Positions 24,263 through 36,051 of a DNA stretch of 64,000 nucleotides are shown here, in pieces. Within the stretch, counting starts at the first letter, position 1. Each line of letters opens with the position of its first letter. Origin of the DNA: Fomitopsis serialis (lineage: Eukaryota; Basidiomycota; Agaricomycetes; Polyporales; Fomitopsidaceae); assembly GCF_022376445.1 (NCBI RefSeq), contig NW_025954966.1:851013-915012 (forward strand). The letters run 5' to 3'. The translations under genes were made by a program, and so were the position numbers. The notes beneath the pieces are model-generated. The model did not search any database. It saw only the letters and a list, made by a program, of their open reading frames with translations, and had not been told where the DNA came from.

Positions 24263-25031
24263 CCGGTCAACGACAGACCACAAGAAGAACTGCCAGGGTA
24301 CCCAACGGACGAAGTGAGCGTTGGTTGCGAGAGCCCTCGAGTTGGAGCAGGAGGACACAATTGCATATGTCCCATACCTGGAGTGACGCAGTCAGTCATC
24401 AAATACAAAAGACGATAGAAGAACACTTACACTCGGATGACACCAATGAGCAGCGCTTTAAGCCCAGGTATTCGCTTGACGCTCCATACCTTCTGGGCAG
24501 CCGGCTTCACGTTGTCTTCCTCGCAGCCAACCCCACGGGCGGACTTGCCGCCGGGAAGAAACGCCTTCACGTAGTAGGAGACGTCGATATCCCACACAAA
24601 TGCTGGTCCGAAGCATACTGCAACGACGAGCCATGTCCTCGGAGGACAGAAGAAAAGTACAGCGGAAAGAAGGAGTGTTGAGATGACGAGCAACGCTTTA
24701 GCGACCTGGAAGACGATCGTGGTGTGGCCAACAGTGCCACGCGTGCTAGCGATGTCGACGAGTTCAAGGTAGTGGTCCAGCCCGATCGCGATGTAATCTG
24801 ACAGTATACAGATTAAAATCTGGCGAGGTTGGTGAGAACGCCGCGACAGATATCATATGCGCAACTTGAAGCTCGACTCACAGGTCTCCAGTCCAGCGTG
24901 TCGAATAACAGGCACGACATGAACGCCGACAGGGCGAGGCTCCCGGCAGCCAGGACGGCTGGGGTGTCGATGAGCTCGTGCCGCAGAGCCGCAGAGTCGG
25001 TGTGCAGCATCGGGTGACGAATGTCGAACAT
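23868..25031 (-). CDS. UbiA-family membrane terpene cyclase or prenyltransferase
   Basis: An integral-membrane UbiA-fold enzyme acting on isoprenyl diphosphates. Exon 1 (25031-24882) starts MFDIRHPMLHTDSAALRHEL and has a first helix. Exon 2 starts at 24819 with ILICILSDYIAIGLDHYLEL, an acid-bearing helix at the position of the first Asp motif, and continues through helices to VKRIPGLKALLIGVIRV. Exon 3 gives YGTYAIVSS and FFLWSVVDRTCHA. Exon 4 carries the second Asp motif EDVRDYPDDLKSGVPTIPVL, further helices and the end at 23868. Introns are about 60 bases with normal borders. The motif layout and the KRIPG and DVRDY..D..GV.TIPVL blocks resemble the fumagillin-type (Fma-TC-like) UbiA terpene cyclases more than aromatic prenyltransferases; this is from memory and unverified. 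Without the classical NDxxDxxxD motif, cyclase activity is plausible. It is divergent from P450 C. Confidence 0.8.
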
Positions 25032-26144
25032 GTACCCGAGTGATGCTGGCTTATTTATGGCTCCGGTCACTCACGCGGAATCAAGGTAGCAGCAACACGG
25101 TATCCACTATTTTTCTGCGCTATCTGTCAATGCAGTGGCTCGTAACGCACGCGCCGATCACTCCTATCGTCCCTCCCCGCTATGCTGTGGCTTGATCTAA
25201 GAGAAGAAAAGGTATACCCAGATTGATGAAGGAACCTCACCAGCGCAAGCAACGCGCGAGGGCAGCGCACAACCTTCGCAGCGCACAAACGTGTGTTTCC
25301 ATCTCTGATCATCCTGTCAAGATAGATTAGTAGCAGTGCGCCGCGAGGCTCGGACGCCGACCTCCGAGATGGGCTGCGAAGGATGATCGTGACCTCTTGA
25401 TACATGTTCCGCAGACTACTGCGAGCGCGCGGTCGACGCGCGGTGTGGATGGTCGAGTCGAACGCCGAGACTCATCATGCATCACGTCCTCCACAACGAT
25501 CTGAGAAGAGCCAAGGCCGGATTAGGAGGAGTAGGAGGGGGTCGTATCACTGACACAAACATACGACGGTTACCTACTACGAAGTGGGATGTCTAGATCT
25601 CCCTCAGAGACAGTAGACTTCTGTTCGACGTCCACCACACACTACCGTTTGTCTCCTGCGGATTCGGGGTTCTCCGACGGTGCTTACCTGCACCCGCCGT
25701 CGAATGCAAATGGCTGCAGAATAAAAATGTTTCAGGTCTGAACATTCAGTTGACCCTTGGGTTTCCCAATGCCAGTGGCGTGCTTTCTAGCACTGTCTGA
25801 CTCCAGAGTCTGCCCGTGACACGGCTAAAGGCCGCTAAACCATAGAGTTGCCGTAGAGCAGTGTGCTTGGAGTGACCTGGAGTGACTCGAAATCTGAGGA
25901 TCTGACCCAGATCTGACCAGTGCCCCGTCATCCATACGCGCGCCTGGTTCTTTGATGGCATCTAAAACCAGATCCCCACTTTCAGTGGCGACAGCACCGG
26001 TGTCGGGCGGCCTTCCTGGCAGCGACCCAATTCCGTCCGTTCATGGCGGGGCTTCAAATCATTGTAGGCTCTGATGATCCATTATGATATAATCTTCCGC
26101 TTGCTCCGCGCCTGCTCTGCGAGCAACTTAGCAAGCGCGAAGCC
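25032..26144. promoter_or_regulatory. Divergent intergenic region between UbiA gene and P450 C
   Basis: About 1.1 kb separates the two divergent start codons, enough for a shared bidirectional promoter. AT motifs near each start could be TATA elements: CCATAAATAA on the minus strand (25051-25060) and GATATAATC on the plus strand near 26087. The part from about 25971 has a relict copy next to the UbiA pseudogene. No regulator binding site could be recognised. Confidence 0.4.
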
Positions 26145-28363
26145 ATGACGCACCTTGAAGGGCCACTACATTCCTTCCTCGTCCTCCTAATAGCACTCAT
26201 TCTCATCCCATTCCTTTCCTTGAAGCTATGGAATAGTCGGCACTCTCGCAAACGCCTCCCGCCTGGGCCGACTGGCTTGCCTGTTATCGGCAACGCCCTC
26301 CAGATACCAGTCGAGCGAGCATGGCTCACCTTCGTGGAAATGGCGAAGACATACGGTGCGTACACCATGTCTACCCTAGCATGTGTATACTCACACAGAC
26401 GTAGGCGACGTCATGCACTTCTCCGCCTTTGGTCGTTCCATTGTCATCTTGAACTCGCGGAAGGCCGTGTTCGACCTGCTCGAGAAACGGAGTGCTATAT
26501 ACTCTGATCGGCCGCGGAGTGTCCTCGCCGGGGAGATGTGAGTTGTCCGTTCTGTTATGTTGGTCTTGGTTCAGTCTGCTCATGTTCATTCGCTCCGCGT
26601 AGGATAGGTTATGCGGAGTTCACAGTAATGTGTCGGTACGGCGATCGACTGAAGGACAGCAGGAAGATCATCTCGTCGCTCATTTCGCCTCGGATTCTTC
26701 CGGAGATAAACGCTCTCCAGGAAGGTCAAGCCCAACTGCTCCTCCTCAGGCTCTTGAACGAACCCGACAAGTTCCTCACGCATATCCGGTGGTACGTCTC
26801 CGCGCCGCGCGTCATCACAGCGTCGCTCACTGCCCTCAGGTTCGCAATGAGCGTCGTCTGGAAGATCACGCACGGCTACGACATGGCCAATCTCGCCGAC
26901 CCGCTCGCGCAGGTGGTTGAACAGATCAACCACGAGTTCGCAGAGGTGACTGCGCCGGGCAGCGCGTTCCTCGTCGATCTCCTGCCTTTCCGTTAGTGCA
27001 CCTTGGGATCCCGAGTAGGTAGCTGCGCGCTAACGCGCCTGTCCTGCAGTGCGATACGTCCCCGACTGGGTCCCTGGCACCGGCTTCAAGAGACTTGCGA
27101 GACGTGCGCGCGCGAACCTCTTGCAGAGTCGCGACGAGCCGTATGACATGATCATGGATCAAGTGGTACGTGCACTTCGAAGTCTCTGTAGCACTCCTGC
27201 TAACCGGCTCGCGTGCAGGACCGTGGCGTCGCCCCTCCCTCGTTCACCACGACAGTGATTACGCGTAACCCTAACCCTACCCCGGAGGAGGAAGATGTGC
27301 AGCGAATGACGACAAGTCATCTGCAGGCTGGTGAGTAGGAACGGGATCTGCGCTGTCTCGTTCTGACCGCCTTCTATCAACTCCTAGCTGGTGCCGAAAC
27401 GGTGTGTCTTCGTTCTTTCGAGTCAAGTCTACAGCCCTTCTGACGCGCGTGGTAATCTCAGTCGATTGCAACGATCGAATCCTTTTTCTTCCTCGTGGCG
27501 CTCTTCCCTGACCTGCAGCGGCGTGCGCAGGCTGAGCTGGACGCGGTTCTCGGGTCTGGACGTCTCCCGAGGTGCAGCGACCGCAAGGACCTACCGTACA
27601 CGGAGGCACTAGTGAAGGAAATCTACCGCTGGAACCCCGTTGGGCCGCTCGGTGCGTCTCAGTTGACCTGCATCTGACCAGTGCTCATGTACCCACGCGT
27701 GTATACTAGGTGTACCGCACAGCGTGATGGAAGACGACGAGTACGACGGTTACACGATACCGAACGGCGCGACGATTATCGCGAATACCTGGTGAGAAGG
27801 TTTCGTAGGCTCATACTTGCGACCCAGGTCTAACTAATTGCAGGGCAATCATGCACGACGCGTCTCTATACCCGGATCCCCATCTGCCGTTGCCGGAGCG
27901 ATACCTCAAGCCGGCAGAGAAGAAGCTTCAGAAAGGCGAAGCTGAGACTGAAACGGAAGTATTGAACCCCGACCCTCGCACGTTCGCATTCGGGTACGGA
28001 CGCAGGTGCGCGTCGTTGATCCAGATACGCTTCTCTCGTGCGAGTGCTAATGCGCACGGCGTGCTACAGGGCGTGCCCCGGTAAGATCATTGCAGATGAC
28101 ACGCTCTTTATCCTCGTCGCGACCGTCCTCGCAGCCTTCAACATCTCAGACGCGGTCACTACGGACGGCAAACCGGCGACGACAGCACGGAATACTCGGG
28201 CAGCCTCATTAGGTGTGTTGCCCGGCAGTTTTCATCCATCTTTGCCGGTGAGCGAACCGGTGCTCATATGACCCACAGTCGACCCCCGGAATTCCGCTGC
28301 AAGATCAAGCCAAGGTCGAAGGCGATGGAACAGCTCATTGCTACGATCGGTCTGCATGCCTGA
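26145..28363 (+). CDS. Cytochrome P450 C (basidiomycete CYP5144-like)
   Basis: The ATG at 26145 opens MTHLEGPLHSFLVLLIALIL, a membrane anchor, then LPPGPTGLPVIGNALQIP. Exons give GDVMHFSAFGRSIVILN, LLEKRSAIYSDRPRSVLAGE, FAMSVVWKITHGYDM, LRYVPDWVPGTGFKRLARR and GVAPPSFTTT. A 14-base exon (27388-27401) contributes the I-helix AGAET. Then follow TIESFFFLVALFPDLQRRAQ, the K-helix region YTEALVKEIYRW, MEDDEYDGYTIPNGATII, the haem loop FGYGRRACPGK and the tail PPEFRCKIKPRSKAMEQL with TGA at 28361-28363. All key P450 motifs are present and no frameshift was needed. It probably oxidises the product of the divergent UbiA enzyme (inference from position). It is closely similar in architecture to P450 A. 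Confidence 0.85.
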
Positions 28364-30269
28364 TGTAGACTTGGTCTAGTTGAGACCGGCTGGTACTGAG
28401 TTCGATAAGACATCTAGTTAATTTATGTTACCATATAGTATTGAACTGAATCCCGCTAAGGTTCGGTGCTAGGCGACCTCCTTTTGACCTCCGGAGGCCC
28501 GTGTGGACTAGCGGCGAACGTTGAACCGCGTGAGTCCCTTGACAGATGTTCGATTCACGCTCGAAAGATTTCGCAGATGCGACTGATTTCTGTGAATGGC
28601 TGCTGATGCATTTGACTGGAACATTTGCGCGCGAGTCGGAAGAGGTGCGCAGCGAACGCGCGAGCTCACAGTGCGCTAAGTAGAGGAACTTGACAGGATG
28701 TTATAACTAGCTCGCACCGCCAATATTGTAGCGAGAAGTCCCATTCGAAACACGTTTCTATCAAGTATGCGTTGATCGTAATACTTAGCGCTCACTGCGC
28801 ATGCGCACCACTGGCATTCTGTCTGATCAGCGGAAAGACTGGTCGCGTATTTACTCATCCCTGTGGACGCACCCACCACACGCTCCGAGCTTCCTTCTCC
28901 TCCGCGATCGCCAGAGATCCCAGTTCCTGATCAGTTCCGGCTGTCATGGCGGCGTTCATGATCACGAAGTTTGATGCCTACGTAGTAGCAGATTCATATC
29001 GGGAGAAGTCCAGTGCCCGAATTGACCGCGACGTCTCCGAGAAGTCGAGGGAGTCGGTCTACAGGCTAGCGTGATGCCGCCGGTTACATTCAAGTTCGGG
29101 CTGCGGGCTCGGGGACCAGTGAGAGAGACTAGTACCGTTCAGGTAAATATTAAGGCACTTGTGTGATTATTTCTTGCAGCGGCATGCGTCACGCGTCGTG
29201 CCTTGTCTGTCTGTGATCGCACGGACGAGGCAACCAGGCTGATATGGATTCGACGAGAGCAACAATAAAGCCTGTAAGCACGAAGCGATGGTCATGTCAC
29301 CTATGACATCCCCGAGTCAGTGCCAGTGTGATCCAAGTGTGCTCCCAACGCTGCAGTATTGTTTCCTGTTCACTATCCAACTATTGAAACTCAGGGATAC
29401 TAGTACACGCTCCACATGTGCCGATTAGCCATTTGACTAGAACATGTCCATACATACGAGAGCAGTCACAGCGGTCGCGGAGCCCCCTTTCTTTGGATAA
29501 GCCTTGAGGCTACAAATGAGACAGCGGACTTGCCTTTTTCATGCACATGTTCGAAGTTCATTCGAAGTCAAGCTGATCATCACGTTCGACCCCTCTCAAT
29601 CACGGCTTCCATTTCTCCATGCGGACGGTCTGCAAAAGCGGTGCGCCTCCACCTCGCAAGTGCAAGGCAGTAGTACATCGCATCACATCCTCAGGCTTGC
29701 TTAGGCTGTAAGTTGTTGCGCTGTCCACGGTCTCCGTCATCTGCTACTAGCCCCTGCTGTGTCCTCCGGATCTGATTTCGTCGACGAGCTGTCCATGTCC
29801 ATGCATGATGCATGATGAGTCCGGTCCATGCGACATGCCGCCACAACCGGGCCACAACGCTGCCGAACACGGATATCTTCATCGCTCCGAGATCGGATCG
29901 GAGAGAGTGTGATCATGATGGAAGGTGCAACGCTCTGCGGCGGAACGCTCGCCAGCACACCTGGAACACTGATTCTGTCAGGTTGACTGACTGACACTGG
30001 CAGTAATGGGCAGATCTGCAATGATTCCTGCTTCCGAGTCGCCACTCACAATCCAACTCAAGTTCGAACGCCCCAACTGCTTGTTACTGTGACCTGTTCT
30101 GTCTGCGTCGGCCTATCTGCTGTATCACCAGCGTCCGGACCTTTGTCTTTGAACGGCTCTACTAGAGTAACTCAATTGGCGGTCGGTCATCGGTCTAATC
30201 GTGCGCATTGAACACGACAAGATTCTGCTGCCTGCTTCGTTACTACCTGGTCGTCGCCAACCTGCTGTC
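28364..30269. other. Long intergenic stretch, no gene recognised
   Basis: About 1.9 kb with no conserved motif on either strand. Contains the presumed promoter of the GMC oxidoreductase. Confidence 0.4.
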
Positions 30270-33135
30270 ATGGGTCTCTCGTCTTCGAAAACAGTTGACC
30301 AGCCAGAGGTCTACGCCACCCCGTTGCCTGCGGGCGCTCCTAACAATAGACCGCAATCGCACTGGAAGTCGTATGACTATGTCATCATTGGTGGAGGCAC
30401 GTAGTCTTGATGTGAGGCTTACTTTCGCGCCAAACGATGACAATGTCCTTTTAGGCACGGCCGGTTGCGTCCTCGCCTCTAGGTTGTCGGAGGACCCGAA
30501 CGTCACCGTGCTTGTATTGGAGGCAGGCCCGAGGTGAGCAGCGTGTGTTTGTGTCTGACACGACGAGTCTCCTCATGTCGCAAATCGTGCAGTCATGAAA
30601 GCCAGCTAATGAGTCGTATACCCCTCGGGTTTTCCAAGTTGCTCCAGAGCGAATGTGACTGGGACTACGAGACCACGTAAGATCGTTCTGTTCGTTGTCT
30701 TGCCGGGATGCTCATCGCGCGTTCGCAGGTCGCAGCCCAACCTCGAAGGTCGTTCTCTATCATGGGCGAGGGGCAGGATGTTGGGAGGGACAAGGTGCGT
30801 GCAACGCATGACATTCGCGCTCAGTTCTCACGATCCTCGGTAGCGGATTGAATGCGCTGGTCTACCACAGATCCGCTCCGGAAGGTGAGTCGATTGGGTC
30901 CATGCAGTATCATGCCCAACAGCGGGCTTTCGAGGGCCAGTGCTAGCAGACGACAGGCACCATTACCCGCCTCCTACGCACGGACGGAGGGTTCCAACAC
31001 GCGATCACGTGACCACATGCGAACATCTTCCTGTTTGATGCGCTCCTGGGAGGCCCTGACGTTGTGGGATTGGTTGTGTAGTGGGAACGCAATTTGCTGA
31101 CATACGCATAGACTTCGACAACTGGGTGAGGCTCGGGGGCGAAGGATGGGGATACGAGACCATGCGGAGGTGCGTCACGCGCCATCCTACAGTGGGCTTC
31201 ACCAACGTCCGTTGACATTACTTTAACTGTCCCACAGATACTTCGACAAATCAGAGACGGTTGTCTCGGATCCGAGTGCCCCCGTCGACGCGTCGGTGCA
31301 CGGACAGTCTGGGCTTTGGAAAGTCCATAGCTTCCCGATCACGGTAAGACCTTTTAGACTTTCTAACCTGCTCACTGAATGACTGTGCTGCAATGCAGAC
31401 AATCTCGACGAAGTTCATCGAAGCAGCAGAGCGCATTGGTATTCCGCGCAGGCGGTACGTGCCGTCTCTCCTGTGACTGATTGGCTGCTGACTCGCGCTG
31501 CAGGGATCTCACGACATCCGAGGGCACGATTGGGGCTGGCCCATTCATGACCTTCATCGACGAAAAGGGTGAACGTACGTCCCTCTTTCCCCAAACTCCT
31601 AGTTCATGTAGCTGAGATCTCCACTCCCCAGGCAGCTCCGCAGCAGCAGCGTTCCTGCCGCCCTCCGTCCTGCAGCGGCCCAACCTGACCGTCGCCGTCC
31701 GCGCAGTCGTCGAACAGATCCTCTTTACCGACGCCAACGCCGGGGCACCCCCACGCGCTACAGGCGTCCGGCTTGCCATTCAGCGCGGTGGCCCGCAGTT
31801 CGGCGTTGGCGCGACGCGCGAGGTCATCCTCTGCGCGGGCGCCATCGCCTCCCCACAGTTGCTCATGGTCTCCGGCATCGGCCCCGCCGAGCACCTCCGC
31901 GCGCGGGGTGTCAAGGTCGTCCACGACGCACCAGACATTGGGCAACATCTGAGCGAGGTACGTGAGAGGATATGAATACGTGTGAGGTATGGCTAACTGT
32001 GGGGTGTAGCATGTCAACTCGGGCTCGATGCTCTTCAGGGCGCGCCAGAGCATGACGCTCGACTGGCTCAATCGTCCGGCAAACGCAATCTTGGCCCTCG
32101 TCCGGTGGCTCATTACGGGTGGAGGCCCGATGTCCATACCACCCACGGAGGCAGCGATCTTCGTGCGCTCGGACGACGAAAGGTTCGTTCCCGTCTTGTA
32201 GTCATTGAGGGTTATTGCTGATGCCTCGCGGTAGCCTGCCGTATGCGCAGAAGGGCAGCGTGCCGACGCCCACTGTGTCAGGCAGCTCTGGGCCCGGCGC
32301 GCCCGACATCGAGATCGTGTTCTGCCCGATGACGGTTATTCGTGTCAACACCGGGTTTCTCGTACCCCCCTCCGACGTCGAGGGCGTCACCGTTGTGCGT
32401 GCCGCCTGCTCTCTTTCCGCATCGTAGCTCTGACACCGCTTCACCTAGGGTGCGATCCTGCTGCATCCAGAGAGCAACGGCTCGATCACGCTGCAGTCAT
32501 CGTCCATCTGGGACAAGCCGCTAATTGATGCGCAGTACGTCAACATAACTTTCTCCGCCGTGCAAGGCCCGTTCTGACGTCCCCGCGCGCTAGATACCTG
32601 GCATCTAAGAATGACGTGCAAGTGCTGATCAAAGGCATGCGCCTCAGCCTCAAGCTTGCGAAGACGGAGCCGCTTGCGTCGTGCTTCCAGCCGATTGCGC
32701 CTGCGAAGGAGGGGATCGACCATTACTGGGCAAGCAACGTTGATCCAGACACGGTGCGTCGCCTCACAGGCATAGGCGCGCATCCACCTTGACTTCGCGT
32801 TGTAGGTGACCGACGAAGAACTGGAGACACTCCTCCGGCGTAATGCCCAGAGTGCGTGGCACCCGGTACGTCCCTTGCTGAAAGTTTCGTAAGCGACTGC
32901 TAACCCATGCACGTTCTCGCTTCCTTGCAATTGAATGCAGACGTGCACGGTGAGGATGGGAACCGACCCGTTTACTAGCGCGGTGGACCCCAAACTTCGG
33001 GTGCACGGCGTGGAGGGCTTGCGCGTCGTCGATGCGTCTGTGTTTCCGGCGCAAGTATCGGGGCATACATGTGCGGTCGTCATCGCGCTCGCGGAGCGTG
33101 CGGCAGACTTGATCACGGGCAAGGTGACGGTTTGA
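30270..33135 (+). CDS. GMC oxidoreductase
   Basis: An FAD-dependent glucose-methanol-choline family alcohol oxidase or dehydrogenase. The ATG at 30270 opens [19 protein letters not shown], with no signal peptide, so it is probably intracellular. The FAD motif [20 protein letters not shown] is split by an intron, followed by [11 protein letters not shown], then [18 protein letters not shown] and [20 protein letters not shown]. Next are [21 protein letters not shown] and [14 protein letters not shown] blocks and [10 protein letters not shown]. The C-terminal part has a variant catalytic segment [28 protein letters not shown] and [20 protein letters not shown], ending at 33135. About ten introns. 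His residues at HPTCTVRMG and SGHT are the expected catalytic pair. A second in-frame Met at 30201 would extend the N-terminus. It is likely to oxidise an alcohol made by one of the P450s (inference). Confidence 0.88.
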
Positions 33136-34189
33136 GGGCGGAGCTTGACCTATTTACAGTTTCGCTTGGGACTTGATTCTTCTGCGTATACCTGTTCGTG
33201 TTGTGTAGGACGCTATTTATATAGATTCGACTCGTACTTGACCAGCTATACGTAGCCGGCCTGGTATGGAAGCACCATGGTCGTGTACGCGAGTTGCAAC
33301 ACGTAAGGGTTGTGCATAGTCCAATCTGATGCATAGCGATGCGGCCGCTGATGTGCTGTAGTCAAAGGGGTTGAGTCACAGAAGATCCTGCCAGATGGTT
33401 CAGCGTACGATCTCAACGTATGATAAATGCGGGTGTCACGCTCGTCAGGAATGTGGACTATGAAAGTACATACTTCTATCGCGACGTACCTGGTGGGTAC
33501 CACGGAGACCTCAGACAACGCCGCACGCCCACGTCGCTGCGCACACACAGTCGAGGCCCTAGACCTGTCAGGCAAATGGACGTTCGTCGCACTACTCCAG
33601 GGGAAGGATCGACACGTTCGGTGCGCTGTTTCCATTTGAATACGGGGGGGAAGCGTGAATGCCCTCCGGTTGCCTGGTAATTTCCATAATAGAATGTTTA
33701 ATGAGCTGTTGTATCGAGAGACTATACGGCTCACCTCATTATGATTGAAGCTTGCATGTTAATGGTGATCGGTACCAAGTCTCAGGAGAACCCGCGGAGC
33801 GAAGCGGGAGGATTGATGGGGCCATACGCAGTTGTCCATCAGACACAGTGCGACACGACCTAATCTTCGTAACTTAGGGTGGCGCAGTCACAGGACGGTG
33901 GACAGAGATCGGGCGCATCTCGAGAGGGTGCTGCGACCGGGACGCATGTACACAGGCCACGCCGGAGACAGTGAGTGGAAAGCCAGCTTGAATATGTCAT
34001 TGTCAAGACGCAATCCCGGGCCCATTTCCGGGTTCCAGTGGTTGTCAAGTTCTGTCGATGCGTGTTTGATGCGTGTCGTTAGGAACCCCCAGAACGTTAC
34101 AATTTGAAGAAAGGAGGAGTTATCAGCCTACTGTGAGGTATTATGAATCGCTCTGGCAGGCCGCAACTCTGCTCTGGTGAGCCTAGCCA
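33136..34189. other. Intergenic, no gene recognised
   Basis: Downstream of the GMC gene up to the inverted repeat. Only motif-free ORFs, including a minus-strand one at 33246-33734. Confidence 0.4.
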
Positions 34190-34400
34190 GGGGGCTGCTC
34201 AATTCTAAAAAGCGATTTGAATCGCTATTTGGATCGCAATCCGTCAGCGCTTGGCGCACGCAAGCGAGGCGGCGTCCGAGCTCGCCGGGCTTCGCTGAGC
34301 CCGAACCTCGCACCGACACAGCGGGTCGGCCCCAGGGCCCCGCGGTGGCGAACGTTTCCCACGCCCAACCGCGACTTGTCGTCGCGCCGTGCAGGGAGTA
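34190..34400 (+). repeat. Inverted repeat, left arm, outer part
   Basis: The reverse complement of this GC-rich segment is found at 36287-36495 with no difference that I could see over about 210 bases. It begins with GGGGGCTGCTCAATTC and contains a short internal palindrome AGCGATTTGAATCGCT. It is much richer in CG than its surroundings. It ends at the TA that flanks the inserted element. Confidence 0.85.
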
Positions 34401-35438
34401 CTATCACTGTACCAGAAGTGCAATTTTCGCGCTTTTTCCTCTCTGCAGGACGAACCGCTCACCGGAAGCTCTCGGAGTTTGCACTGACGGATTCCTGAGG
34501 TCTGAATATATGGTGTATGATTTTACAGGCCTTGTCCAGGGAGTATGAGAGGGATGCCGAGAGGGAGCAAGGATTGGAACAGTAATGCAACTCTTCTCCG
34601 AGGCTCGTCACAGTTCCTGTCACACTGCCGAGTGTTGCCGAGTGTTGCCGACTGTGGCTATTGTGGCTGCACGGCGATACAGCAATGCAACCAACATGTT
34701 CATGCCACCTTGTGCTATCCCAAACACCTTTTTCAGTTGCTGGAGAGGCTGTGGATGTATCTATATTATTGTAATGATACTCAGAGGACCGGCATCCCTT
34801 ACAGTATAGTAAGTCATAATGTTGAAAGCCATAACGAGTCGACTACTTCGACTCAGGAGATACTATACACCGGTCCTCCCTCATTTCACGAGTTCTATCT
34901 TTCTCCAGTAGTTAGTAGCTCCCCCGCGTGTCAAATGGAGGGTGGCATGGCCAGTAATGCGTGCAATGCCTTGTCCAGCGGGCGAGCAACAGTAGTGCAA
35001 CTGCTGCGATCGTAACCGCATATGGTAACTGATAAGGAGCGGAGTTGAGATTGCTGATCTTGGGTGGCTTTCCGTCACGCTCTGACCACCGCTCAGACGT
35101 CTTTCCTGCTCAGAAGTCGCAACAAGAGACGAAAGGCTTCGGAAAAATATGAGGAACATATTATATGGTAGTTCAATGCACTTTTGAGACCCACAGACGA
35201 AGCGCCCAAGGGATGCGGTCAGCCGAGACTGTACCAGTGCGATTATTGAGGCGCGGAAGGCATTCATCGATTTCTTCTCCTCAAATGCGCTACACATTCA
35301 ATTCATCAAAGTGCACATAAACATTGAGTACGAAGTAAAGAACATTGTACAAAAATCCCAGAATATTTAACGGGACGGATGAAATGGGAGTTGAGTAATT
35401 GCATTACTGTCGCGATTGCATTGCAGGGCCACTGATAG
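34401..35438. mobile_element. TA-flanked DNA transposon, non-autonomous (Tc1/mariner/pogo-like)
   Basis: A 1038-base insertion in the left arm of the inverted repeat, flanked by TA on both sides (34399-34400 and 35439-35440). The uninterrupted site is preserved in the other arm (GTAGTAGTACTCCCTG, TA at 36285-36286). The ends are imperfect terminal inverted repeats: CTATCACTGTACCAG at the left and CCACTGATAG at the right, that is CTATCAGTGGCCCTG inverted, with matching bases over about 24 positions. A TA duplication and such ends are typical of the Tc1/mariner/pogo superfamily. No transposase motif was found; the 157-codon ORF at 34545-35015 is low-complexity, so this is a non-autonomous element. 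Confidence 0.8.
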
Positions 35439-35440
35439 TA

Positions 35441-35673
35441 CTACTACTAGTCACACTACGTAACGCAGCCTCGAGCCATCCCATCCCGCTGTAAATTAGA
35501 TGTCAGATATCTCTATGGTTTTGGAAAGTGTGTGACTGCGCTCTCGGTGTTTCCAAAAAAGATTAACAAAATAGTAATCATGGAGGGATTCGAACTCACG
35601 CATTGCACGACGTAATAACCGCTGCACCAAAGCAACTATATTTGCTGCTCAATGGCATCATATAAGAGTACCA
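35441..35673 (+). repeat. Inverted repeat, left arm, inner part (SINE-like)
   Basis: Reverse complement of 36052-36284 with few differences. It carries, on the minus strand at about 35578-35635, the tRNA-like segment described for the right arm. The A-box region differs by at least one base (CGTAATAACC here, CGTGATAACC in the complement of the other copy). Confidence 0.82.
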
Positions 35674-36051
35674 CATAGCTTGGGGACATCTGGCTTGTGT
35701 GGTGCCATGTTCATTTGCTTCTGGCATCATAATTCAGCAAATGATTCGGAATGCTTCTCTATACTGTACAGACACTGAGTGAGGGAAGTAATAGACGGGA
35801 GCATTCGCTCTGCCCAAGCATGCAGTGGACTTGCAATGCTCGAGTGGAAAGTCACCTGATGCAGTCCATAAAAGGGAATTCAAGTGGCCACTGTGGTGCG
35901 ACGTTCACACTGCAGTCACTGTGTGCTTCACTTACTTGCAAGGTGGTGTGTTTCACATAGGAGGTATTGACAACAATTTTGTCATGGGTTACTGGGTAGC
36001 CGTGTAGAAATCCTGTCTGGCAGGATGTGTAGATGGCGCGCCCTAGTTGTA
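35674..36051. other. Loop between inverted repeat arms
   Basis: About 380 bases of unique sequence with no recognised gene. It forms the spacer of the fold-back structure. Confidence 0.5.

Noticed and set aside
27264..27285. Telomere-like TAACCCTAACCCTA
   Set aside because: Only two units, inside an exon of P450 C where it codes NPNPTPEE; coincidence, not an interstitial telomere.
34545..35015. 157-codon ORF inside the TA-flanked element as transposase
   Set aside because: No DDE or helix-turn-helix motif and a low-complexity translation; the element appears non-autonomous.
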